The notes beneath the pieces were generated by a model. It had not been told where the DNA came from and searched no databases. It worked only from the letters and a program-made list of their open reading frames with translations. A stretch of DNA of 64,000 nucleotides, taken from positions 20,026,001-20,090,000 of the forward strand of contig NC_065876.1 of the NCBI RefSeq assembly GCF_933775445.1. Direction: 5' to 3'. Position numbers and translations under genes: made by a program. The stretch comes from Argentina anserina (Eukaryota; Streptophyta; Magnoliopsida; Rosales; Rosaceae). Shown one piece after another: positions 47,745 to 57,219 of the stretch. The first letter of the stretch is position 1; every line of letters starts with the position of its first letter.

Positions 47745-48586
47745 CACATCTACAAAACATATACATAGAAGAAACGAACTCCAAGCATTCTCTAAAACTC
47801 TAAGTAGCACTCTGTCAATTAAGAAACAAGTCATAAATAAATTAACCAACTTAGCTTAGAACTCATATATTCACCACTGCAATTCATTTTTTCTTTTTCT
47901 TCTACTTCTTTTTATGTAGATTTCTTCTTCTAAATGTTTTTTTCCTTACATTCTCTCAATGCAAATGGGCTTAAAATTAAATTTGCACTCAAGGACTCAA
48001 AATATTGTGTGGTTTGGATGTTTTTATAGGCTTACAAATATTTTTTAATCTAATATTTGACATAATGAGTCTAATATACAAAAAAAAAATTTATCACTTC
48101 AATTAAGAGAAAAATTTCAAATCCACCCTAACTTAGAATCCTAAATCAACCGCTGCTCATGATTAATATTCCAACGTGTTTTTGTTCAAATTGTACAAAG
48201 CAGGACATGACACACATAGTACATCACAAAAAACTGTGGCGTGCAATTATCTGATTTTTTTAGACTCAAACTGTATGTATGATAAGTAATTAGCTCACAT
48301 ATTACGATGAAGTGCTCTAACAATGGCAGTTGATGAATCTCACGAACATAGATTAGTAAGCCTCGGTTGTTACTGGTTGCCGCGAAACTTTCACCTAACT
48401 ACGCAAGAAAGTCCCTCCCCTTTACAACGTGTCGCATTCCCATTGGGTCATTTGGGCGACACATTACGGGGACGCACCGAGTCCGCAGCCTCAGATGTGA
48501 CTGTGAACGGGCCACGCCTCCCTCCCACCCGACCCGAATGCTTTAAATCCACCGCCAAATTCTCCCTCTCTCACTAACCGACAACA
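47745..48586. other. intergenic DNA and promoter side of the ABCI gene
   Basis: AT-rich up to about 48300, then increasingly GC-rich toward the ABCI start. The open frame at 48323-48577 is non-coding leader or promoter by position. Confidence 0.5.
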
Positions 48587-49736
48587 ATGGGTGTCAACCA
48601 AGATTCCACAGAACCAACGATCGTGATCAACCGCCTCAAATTCACCTACCCAGGAATCAACGGCCACCCGCCCCCCGGCGCCAAGCCCCTCATCGAAGAC
48701 TTCTCCCTCACCCTCAACGCAGGCGACCGATGCCTCCTGGTCGGCTCCAACGGCGCCGGCAAGACCACCATCCTCAAGATCCTCGGCGGCAAGCACATGG
48801 TCGACCTCTCCATGGTCCGCGTCCTCGGCCGCTCCGCCTTCCACGACACCGCCCTCACCAGCTCCGGCGACCTCTCCTATCTCGGCGGCGAGTGGCGCCG
48901 CGACGTGGCGTTTGCTGGGTTTGATGTGCCGATTCAGATGGATGTCTCAGCCGAGAAATTGATCAATGGGGTGGCTGGGATTGACCCGAATAGAAGAGCT
49001 GAGCTGATCAAGGTGTTGGATATTGATCTCTCGTGGCGGTTGCATAAGGTCTCAGATGGTCAGAGAAGACGGGTTCAGATCTGTATGGGGCTTCTCAGAC
49101 CATACCAGGTACTTGAATCACTCTCATTTTAATCTTCGTTTTTGTAATTCTAGTTTTTGCACGCAAGGTGTTTGATGAAATGTCTGTGAATGATGTAGGT
49201 GCTTCTGCTCGATGAGATCACGGTGGACCTTGACGTGCTGGCCAGGGCGGACCTGCTCATGTTCTTGAAGAAGGAGTGCGAGGAGCGAGGTGCTGTGATC
49301 ATTTACGCGACGCATATATTTGATGGATTGGAGAATTGGCCGTCACACATTGTGTATGTTGCTAATGGGAAGCTGCAGTTGTCAATGCCGATGGACAAGG
49401 TTAAGGAGACTTACAAGCTGTCCCTCATGGTTAGTGTTCGAAAGGGTTACAATGTTGAAGCACTATTTAAATTTTGAGTAATTTTCTTTGATTTGTTGTT
49501 GACATTGTATTGGATTTGATTTGCAGAGGACGGTTGAGAGTTGGTTGAGGAAGGAACGCGAGGAGGAGAGGGCGATAAGAAAAGAGAGGAAGGCAAGAGG
49601 TCTTCCCGAGTTTGATGAAAAAATTGAGGGAAGCCGAGTAGTGGTTAACAATGGCTGGGCGGCTGGGCGCCTCAACTCGACTGTTGCTGGAGAAGAGAAC
49701 TTTGTGTTGAGCTCGAACAGGGTTCTCAGGCAATAG
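48587..49736 (+). CDS. soluble ABC protein, ABCI19/20/21 type (CAF16-like), 3 exons
   Basis: Exons 48587-49108, 49199-49429 and 49527-49736 give 320 residues in one frame. It has a lone nucleotide-binding domain and no membrane helices: Walker [10 protein letters not shown] at 53-61, a degenerate signature SDGQRRR (about 156-162) and Walker B VLLLDE at 175-180 starting exon 2, followed by the ATH H-loop. The C-terminal part is a charged helix ([18 protein letters not shown]) and a Gly/Asn-rich tail. Plant members of this group form cytosolic complexes reported to act in cytokinin and light responses during seedling growth; the yeast relative CAF16 associates with CCR4-NOT. The first 300 coding bases are far more GC-rich than the rest. 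A TRAPPC4 exon lies 2.5 kb downstream in convergent orientation, a neighbour pair I recall from Arabidopsis At5g02270/At5g02280. Confidence 0.92.
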
Positions 49737-50606
49737 ATACTTGTAGAGAATTTGAATGTGCTGCCGCTGGTTTAAGGATTTGTGACTGATCTTGTTTGGG
49801 ATGATTGTATGACTTTGGTTTCTCTCCACGAATCGGTTTGAGATTTTTCATGGAGCCCTTCAGTTTGGATCCTTTGAATTTCTGTGTTGCTAAATTACTT
49901 TTTGTGTTCCAGTTCCGGCAGTTCGTGTGTATATATAATTACATATACCATCATTGGATTCATTGCTGGATAAAGGAAATCAAAGACCATATTTACTTGT
50001 TCCATCCAGTTTTTCAGTTTGTTTTCGATATGCCCCAGTTTCTTATTGTTGTCCGCTCAAATGTCAAATTAGAACGGAGTACTTTGGTAAGTCACAACTC
50101 ACAAGCAAACCATCTCTCTCACGAGTCATGAATGTTAAAGAGTCTTCAACAATCTAATAGACTTGCCCCAGCTTCACGTTCAACTTACAGAGAGAGTTGA
50201 CTCTTGGATACATCAATTATGTATAAGTAGCAGATTCTGACCAACTTTGCAACGTTAATAAAATTAAAATCGTAGTCAATTTTTGTTCTGTACTTTGCAA
50301 CATTACTTAACAAACCGTAGTATTTTCCTGTTCTGTTTAGGTACCTTGCGCTCGAAAATAGACTGTTGCCTATACAAAGGACTTGAGTGTTATTGACAAT
50401 CAATGACTCATTCAACACTGCATGCATTTAAGTCCATCAAAAGATGGAGAAATAATAGTAAAGGTTCAAAATCCATTGACTGGAACCCTAAACCGATACA
50501 AACAAACGTGCATGTAGAATGCAGAAGTCGAATTATTTAAAATCTACAGCCGTCAATCACTTTGTAATAATATCTAAACAGATACATACTCTGGATGTAA
50601 TAATAC
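49737..50606. other. ABCI 3' UTR and intergenic DNA
   Basis: No exon or RNA gene recognised. The open frames are short and unconserved in appearance. Confidence 0.5.
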
Positions 50607-50842
50607 CTTGCTGGCAATATTGTTCGAGAGCCAGTCAAGACCCTCATAGAGCCCTTCTCCAGAAGTGGCGCATGTACTCTGGATGTACCTGCAAAAGTAA
50701 GAGATTGTGTAAGACTGTAAGTTCACTTCCGAAATCAAATGCCTTTTATGTTAATGTACTCCGTATGTGCAGAAGGTATGCAAAGGAGGGAGGAGGTGAA
50801 GTATTTTTTAACGTACCAGTGGCGTTGGCGAAGAGAGTACAA
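50607..50842 (-). pseudogene. fragment of an ADP-ribosylation factor (ARF1-type) gene: two 3' exons with intron
   Basis: On the minus strand, 50842-50817 encodes LYSLRQRHW with the Trp codon split at a GT donor. An intron follows (50816-50689), and 50688-50607 completes Trp and encodes [12 protein letters not shown]…[15 protein letters not shown] in 27 codons. This is the C-terminal end of ARF1-type small GTPases, which control COPI vesicle coats at the Golgi. The splice position inside the Trp codon and clean GT-AG borders show a DNA-level copy, not a processed one. The exons coding the P-loop and switch regions are absent upstream, and after the last Lys the sequence runs into GTATTATT instead of Ala-stop. 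It is therefore a partial duplicate, probably non-functional. Confidence 0.82.
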
Positions 50843-51005
50843 GGTACGTTGTCTCGAATTTAATTTGTTAAGCTGAATACAAATGGTACGGTTGAATAGT
50901 AGTCATTTCACATGTTCATGCATATTAGATAAAAGCTTAGTATATATATCTGAACCCAGAATTAGTAATGCAGTAACTGCCTAACTGGGCTTAACACAAA
51001 AGTAG

Positions 51006-51013
51006 TATAAATT
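51006..51013 (+). promoter_or_regulatory. TATA box of the small ORF at 51105
   Basis: TATAAATT about 99 bp before the ATG, consistent with transcription starting near 51035 and a leader of about 70 bases. Confidence 0.5.
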
Positions 51014-51104
51014 ACTGCTACTCTGCCATATAGCATATACCAGCTACTCTTGTTCTAGCTAGCTTCTGACTCTCATTAGTTCCCAACACTGCTAGGATAT
51101 ATCA

Positions 51105-51257
51105 ATGGCTTTTGCTAGCAGTAAGTCTGTACTTGTTTCATTACTCATGGTGGTGTTCCTCGTGATCAATATCGAACCATCATGCAGGCGTTTGACTCGG
51201 CAGCAGTCTCATTTTTCCAGAGAGACTACGACGGTGTGTACAAGGATGAGCGCATAA
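51105..51257 (+). CDS. putative small secreted peptide (50 aa), possibly frame-damaged
   Basis: The ATG at 51105 opens 50 codons to TAA. Residues 8-27 form a strong signal-peptide core (VLVSLLMVVFLVINIEPSC), leaving a basic 23-residue mature part. A TATA box lies upstream and AATAAA at 51504-51509 downstream, so the locus looks transcribed. Directly after the signal peptide another frame stays open (51182-51394) with three cysteines. A single indel could have separated signal peptide and body, which would make this a damaged gene for a longer secreted protein. A good GTAAGT donor at 51121 with an acceptor at 51187 would lead straight to a stop. I do not recognise the family. Confidence 0.42.
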   Translation: MAFASSKSVLVSLLMVVFLVINIEPSCRRLTRQQSHFSRETTTVCTRMSA

Positions 51258-51503
51258 CACCGCAACTAGAATCGAGCTGCAAAGACACACTGGCTACGCC
51301 GCCTGCTAGCCCGCAGAGACACATTCTTGACCAAAGAAGCAAGGAAATGAGGATACATAGTCATGGTTGTGAATGCAGTGCAGGATCTGCTTAGTTCAAG
51401 GTCTGAGGCACCTGCCGCTGCACCTGCTCTGCTGTAACACCACTATCTAGCATCCGATTCAATTTCATGTTGTCTTTCCCTTGCAAAATTATTGAATGTA
51501 ACG

Positions 51504-51509
51504 AATAAA
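51504..51509 (+). terminator. poly(A) signal AATAAA
   Basis: A canonical hexamer about 110 bases after the end of the longer alternative frame. It fits 3'-end formation for the small secreted-peptide locus. Confidence 0.4.
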
Positions 51510-52188
51510 GATCATAATAACGATGTAATTGATTCATTAAGACCATTACATTCCTTCACATTTAACGATTGTCCGAAGAATCGTTCTATTTAAAGAACAT
51601 GTATTTGTTTCCATCATTTATACGCACCGTGTTTATGCATATGAATTTAGGTTTGGGGTCTTAGATCAAAAGTTTGAGATGTCCTTAAGGTGTTTAGGGC
51701 GTGTATAAACTATAAAGGTGTTTATAAGCCGGTTTGCTATGTCGGGGGTGTGCGATAGGATAACATCTCAAACCATTCAAACCCTGCTACCAATTTGTAA
51801 AGTGGTCTGCCATGCTACCTCAACACCTTTATACAAGTGGTAACATGTTTGAATCGTTTGACGCTGATCTAAGTTCATTTCTTGCATACTCCAATCCATA
51901 TCTCCAAGATCACAATTCTCCATAATTTTAGCATGCGAGGTAAATTGTTGAACCCAAGATCAATGCTGGTCCTCACTAATTGGCTATTATGTCAGAGATG
52001 AATTAGAAGAGAAAACTTCTGAAAACAATGAAGACAATCATAGGAAGATACAACAGTTCAACGCAAACCCCGTACTGAACACTGAGGTGACGCTCAAGTC
52101 AAAAAAGACATATCTAATGTATCACATTCACGATTGCTCAGAAGTTATACAGCTAAAGGAACACAGATCAAGAAACAAATACGATAGA
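51510..52188. other. intergenic DNA and TRAPPC4 3' UTR side
   Basis: No gene recognised before the TRAPPC4 stop codon at 52189-52191. Confidence 0.5.
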
Positions 52189-52352
52189 TCATCGGGCCAA
52201 CAAGGCAACATGATCCTTTTGTATTGCCTGTGTTAGGTTAATATCAAAGAGCTCACCCCCGATAGGCATCTCCATCTCATAGAAGGGGTTCTTCAAGACA
52301 TAATCAGTGTAGAGCTCATAGATATGTTTCAAGAGACCTTCCATGTACTGTG
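52189..52352 (-). CDS. last exon of TRAPPC4/Trs23 (TRAPP complex subunit), cut by a retrotransposon
   Basis: Minus-strand coding from 52352 down to the TGA at 52191-52189, with 53 in-frame codons from the Tyr at 52347. It reads [20 protein letters not shown], then PFYEMEMPI and [10 protein letters not shown], the highly conserved C-terminus of plant TRAPPC4 (a longin/SNARE-like fold in TRAPP, which activates Rab/Ypt GTPases in ER-Golgi and trans-Golgi traffic). The upstream side ends at the LTR start (52353), so the rest of the gene must lie past the Gypsy element outside the window, or has been lost. The bases CACAG just before the Tyr codon could be a native splice acceptor, so the element may sit at the edge of the last intron instead of inside the exon. 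Confidence 0.85.
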
Positions 52353-53294
52353 TGTAGACACATAAAATTTAATAAAGTAAATTATCTTAATTAAATGATT
52401 AAATCGACCAAGAGCCCGATAAAATTGCACACGTGGCCCAAAAATCAACAAAGTCGGGGCGAATCTGAATAAAATTCGTGTCAGCACATAAATTGATGAT
52501 CGTAACCGAAACTATGTGATTCCGACTTAAATCGGAAAACTAAATGTCATTAACGATTCGAAATGGTAATAGGACATTTGATTAAATTAATAAATTCTTT
52601 AACGGTTATAATTAAGTCAATTATTTTCTGTTTAATTTAGTTATGATAATAACTAATTTTAAATTAATCGGAAAATACATATTGATTTAATTATACAATT
52701 AAAGAAATTTATTATTTTAGTGTCATTAAAATATTCTACAAAATAGAAACCTTGACACTATAAATACCCACTTAAACATGAAGAGGGGGGACTTGAGAAG
52801 AAGGGAGAAAATCACTTGAGCAAGATCACTCTCGACAAATCCCGAAGTCTCTCAAGTCCACGAAGATCATCAAATCCACGAAGAATCATCAAGCGGTCAA
52901 ATCGCTCGTTCTTCATCAAATCCAAATCCAAACTCAAGTCCACGAAGAATCATCAAGGGGCCAAATCCCGAAGTCTCTCAAGTCCACGAAGATCATCAAA
53001 TCCACGAAGAATCATCAAGCGGTCAAATCGCTCGTTCTTCATCAAATCCAAATCCAAACTCAAGTCCACGAAGAATCATCAAGCGGCCAAATCGATCGTT
53101 CTTCATCAAATCCAAATCCAAATCAAACTCAAATTCTCAAGATCAAGTGCACGTCACCCTTGAGTCAAGTCATATACGGAGATAGAATCAGAGGAGTTCA
53201 CAAAGATTGTAACCCCGCGCTTGATATTCAATATATCACATTTTATTTTTACACGTATCTGCATTTTTATTTGTTTTCAGATTATCGTTCTACA
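52353..53294 (+). repeat. 5' LTR (942 bp) of the Tat-like element
   Basis: The ends are the inverted pair TGTAGA…TCTACA. A TATA box (TATAAATA, 52759-52766) predicts transcription from about 52790. TTGGCACGCCCAGTGAG, the likely primer-binding site, begins two bases after the LTR at 53297. The downstream half holds a 126-bp tandem duplication. Confidence 0.82.
52841..53092 (+). repeat. 126-bp tandem duplication in the transcribed part of the LTR
   Basis: Unit 1 is 52841-52966 and unit 2 is 52967-53092, nearly identical. A partial third unit follows (CGATCGTTCTTCATCAAATCC). Each unit is itself built of TCAAATCC and CACGAAGAATCATCAAG sub-repeats. 126 is divisible by three, which is why an open frame spans it. 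Confidence 0.92.
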
Positions 53295-53367
53295 AATTGG
53301 CACGCCCAGTGAGACATTTTGGCCTCTCATCTCCTTCTCCGAAGAAATCTTCAAATCCGTTTGTGCG

Positions 53368-54680
53368 ATGGCTTCCAAGAACAACCAAGCCGTTCCAATG
53401 AAGAAATCCAAGTCCACAACCGCGAGGTCAAACGGAGAGGCCGAACTAGTCAAGAAATCCAAACAAGCATTCTCCAAATCAAAGAGTGAACCAATTGCCC
53501 TTGTCACCCGGAGCGTGGCTAGAGCTCAACCAATAACATTTCTGGCGCTTGCTAGCAAGCCTCGTCAACCAATCATCACCTTGGAGAGCTTAGGAGCAAT
53601 AAAGCATGCTTCTCAAAGTGGGAAGAAGCAAGTGTCAAAGGAGAAGGAGCCAAAGGAGCAATCTCCTCTATCCGTTCATGGTGATGGCCCGATACTGGAA
53701 GACGTTTTCTCTGATGACGAGTCAAGCACGGCATCATACCATGGAAGTCCCAAAGAAGATGGCGATAACTTTCATCCTATGCCGCATGAATCCTCTTCTG
53801 ACAATGCGCAGGTTTTGGTGATGGGGACATCCACAATCGAGGAACAACTTTCCAATATGTTGGAGATGGTTGAAAAGCTCACCCGAACGGTTGAAGAAAA
53901 GGATGTGCAAATCACTGAGCTCTATAGGAAGTTGGAGAATCAAAATGATGAGAACTCCACCAAAGGGTCATCTGGCAGGAGCAAAGTAAATGAAAAGGGA
54001 GAAACGTCCAAGAACGATGACGACTCTCTTGGTTTCTTATCACTCCAGCAATTGCAGGACATCATCACCAAATCAATTCGGGCTCAATATGGAGGTCCTT
54101 CTCGTGACTCCCTCACTTACTCCAAACCTTACACGAAGAGGATCGACAACTTAAGGATGCCGCTGGGGTATCAGCCACCAAATTTCCAACAGTTTGAAGG
54201 TAAAGGGAACCCAAAGCAACACGTCGCCCACTTTGTGGAGACTTGCAGTAACGCCGGGACAGAAGGCGATCACCTTGTCAAGCAGTTTGTTCGCTCATTG
54301 AAATGAAATATTTTCGAGTGGTATACAGACTTAGAGCCGGAGTATGTTGACAGTTGGGACCAAATGGAGCGCGAGTTCCATAATCGATTCTATAGTCAAG
54401 ACGGACGGTGAGCATGATGGAGCTAACTAATACGAAGCAACGGAAGGATGAACCCGTGATCGGCTACATCAATAGATGGCGCTCACTTAGCCTTGATTGC
54501 AAGGATCAACTGTCAGAGGTGTCAGCCGTTGAAATGTGCATCCAAGGCATGCACTTTGATTTGTTATACATCTTGCAAGGAATCAAGCCTCGTTCTTTCG
54601 AAGAGCTGACTACTCGAGCCCACGACATGGAGCTAAGCTTGGCAAGTCATAAGGGGAAGAATGAAACCCTGGTTGACTAA
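53368..54680 (+). pseudogene. Tat-like Gypsy gag
   Basis: The ATG at 53368 opens a Lys/Ser-rich basic N-terminus, an acidic middle with a predicted coiled coil (EEQLSNMLEMVEKLTRTVEE) and the capsid-like Retrotrans_gag domain (PPNFQQFEGKGNPKQHVAHF). A nonsense TGA at 54304-54306 stops the frame where a Gly codon is expected. A frameshift near 54405 follows, and the domain continues to 54680 (YINRWRSLSLDCKDQL, SFEELTTRAHDMEL). It forms the particle in active relatives but cannot make a full protein here. Confidence 0.85.
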
Positions 54681-54719
54681 CGAAAAGACAAAGTCTTTGA
54701 AAGCAGATTTGACAAGGTT

Positions 54720-56908
54720 GTGAAGAAGTCTTCCAAAAAATCAATGGTCATCAATACTGCACCGGTTAAGATCTCTACGCGGGATAAGAAAGAGTTCAAG
54801 AAGGTGGAACCTCCTCGAACCTACGATAGGAGTAAACGCACGTTAAAGGAGATGGAGCAAAAGACGTACCGGTTCCCAGACTATGATGTGGCGGGCATGT
54901 TAGAGGATCTGCTCGAAAACAATATAATAGAGCTTTCGGAGTGCAAACGTCCAGTAGAAATGGATCGAGTCAACGATCCGAAGTATTGCAAATATCACCG
55001 CCTCGTTAGTCACCCTATAGAGAAGTTCTTTGTTCTCAAGGATTTGATAATGAACCTCGCCAAGCAAGGAAATATTGAGCTGGACGTTGACGACGTTGCT
55101 AAAGTCAATTGCACTACCGTAACATTCGGGTCTTCGAGCCAGCTCCACTCCCTTTTCACCCGATGAAAGCACCGTTCTGTTTCACAAATGAGGCGCGCGA
55201 ACATAAGAAGACCAAATAAGTTAAAGAATGTCCTGCTTCCACGGCTATCCTCCAAGTTGCCTCTAATGCTGATGATGAAGGATGGATATTGGTCACCCGG
55301 AGAAGAACTCGCAAAGGTATGATGTCAAATTCACCGATTTCCCAACCAAGCCATAAGAAATCACCTCCACAACGGGAGGAGAATGGACGAGGACGTCTTG
55401 AGACGAAAGTCATTCCATATTTGTGAAAGCCTCTTCGACGGAATTTGTCAAAAGAACACTTGCCTACAAAACGACCGAATGTCACTTCAATGGACACAAG
55501 TTGTGAAGTCAGTGCCAAAGAAGATGAAAAGCTTGAACTAAGAGAAGTAAGTGCAAGTCAATTGTTAAAGAAGAATGAGGTGTTGAAACAATTGGAGAGT
55601 CTACCTTTCCAACTTAGCCTCTCTGACTTGATGCAATTGCCAAAATCAACGAGATGCGCGCTTGTGAAATTGCTCATTGATGTAGGAAAACACTCCACAA
55701 ACATGAAGGAATGTGGCGTGTGTGATGCATATTGTGATATCATTCACTTCACAGATGATGACCTCCAATTGGGCTCTAAACCACATAATCGGCCTCTTTT
55801 TGTAACAGGGTACATGCGAGAGCGGAAGTTGAATCGCATGCTCATAGACGGAGGGTCAGCAGTAAATATCATGCCCAAGTCAACCATGTCTCAACTCGGC
55901 ATCAATGTTGATGAGTTATCAAGGAGTCGTCTCATGATCCAAGGTTTCAACCAAGGAGGACAAAGAGCGATAGGGATGATCAGACTAGACATGAACATCA
56001 GAGAGTTAAAATCAAACACCTTGTTTCATGTCATCGATGCGAAGACCTCGTACAACTTGTTGTTGGGACGACCATGGGTACATGAAAATGGCATCATGCT
56101 ATCCACTTTACACCAATGTTTCATGTTCTATTGCGGAGGTGTGAAAACCGTGGTAGGAGATACTAAACTATTCACAGAAGCTGAATCATACTTCGCGGAT
56201 TCTAAATTCTACACAGATGAGGAATCAATGAAAGAAGTCGGAGTACCCTCTACGGGAAAAGCCGCTAAAGTGAGGGAGAACGATGCCAAGTCAAAAGACA
56301 TTGAGCTTCATGGTGAAGTGTCGCAAAAAGTCTCATCTGAGGTGGCAACATCGTCTGCGGAAAGAAAAGCCAGTCATGCCTTTCTGGTCCTTCGCTATGT
56401 CCCGAAATCTAGACGAAGAGAAGGGGAGTCTCCATTTGTGGGGACAAAGTCACAAGAGTGCCCACGAAAATTAGAAGAGGATGATGTGAAGTTGTTGAGG
56501 GAGGAGTCAACATTGCCATTAATAAAGGTGACCAACCGAAATCCCACAAAGCAGCCACTAAAGAGATTTGTCAAACCAATTCAAGGAAAGACGGAACATG
56601 GATCACTGCCCAAGAAAAGAACAAGTGAAGGGTTCGATCTTAACGCATACAAGCTGTTAGAAAAGGCCGGATACGACTTTGGTTCATCAAGCAAAAAGGA
56701 CGACCAAGATGCAGCAAAGATGACGCATGAGCTTGATGAGCCGCAAAAGAAGTTAAGAGAGCAAGGGGCAACAATTGATTCTTCTAAAGCTGGTTTCGGT
56801 TTCACTTCAAGCAAGCCAATCAGAATTTCAGGAAGGAGGAGGGCAGAGCGAGTCAATGTGCAACATATCAGTGTCGAGGTAGTTGAAGAAAAGAGTCAAG
56901 AGGTTTAG
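54720..56908 (+). pseudogene. Tat-like Gypsy gag end and aspartic protease
   Basis: 54720-55166 carries the post-gag linker (YCKYHRLVSHPIEKFFVLKD). The frame is broken between 55167 and 55444, then open to 56908. The protease lies at about 55780-56150 with RMLIDGGSAVNIMP (the usual DTG/DSG is DGG here, keeping the catalytic Asp) and SYNLLLGRPWVHE. The rest is a charged linker. In active elements the protease cuts the Gag-Pol polyprotein. Confidence 0.8.
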
Positions 56909-57219
56909 TCAATCCCTCACATTTCGTCGTTCGATCGCATTCGTCCAGGTTCCCAAAGAGTAACATCTGAACGCACTGAAGGATCAATCACAAGGGTGTC
57001 GGTTTTTGACCTTGTGAACATGACAACAAGTAGAGGTTCAGTCTTCAATCGCATCAGTAGTACAACCACTCGGCCTTCCGCATTCAAAAGGATGTCAAGT
57101 TCAGACAAAGATAAGAAAAAGTCAAACCTCATTCCGCGAAAGCTTGCGTTGGAAATGATCTAAGCACCTGACAAACGACAGATATGCAAGAGGAAAACAA
57201 CTTGTAGTTGAGCGGAGAG
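56909..57219 (+). other. remnant linker of the Tat-like element
   Basis: Reads in part as the Ser/Arg-rich FNRISSTTTRPSAFKRMSS-type linker between protease and reverse transcriptase, then stops matching. The remaining linker up to reverse transcriptase is missing. Confidence 0.5.

Noticed and set aside
48491..48924. Several Gly/Ala- or Arg/Pro-rich frames overlapping the ABCI gene.
   Set aside because: Shadows caused by the GC-rich first exon; only the frame with Walker A, signature and Walker B is coherent.
51121..51187. A 67-bp intron in the small secreted ORF (donor GTAAGT, acceptor GCAG).
   Set aside because: Splicing would create a stop two codons later and delete the signal peptide, so the unspliced frame is preferred.
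52816..53163. A 115-aa repetitive open frame.
   Set aside because: It is produced by the in-frame 126-bp tandem repeat in the LTR leader; it lies between the TATA box and the primer site and resembles no protein.
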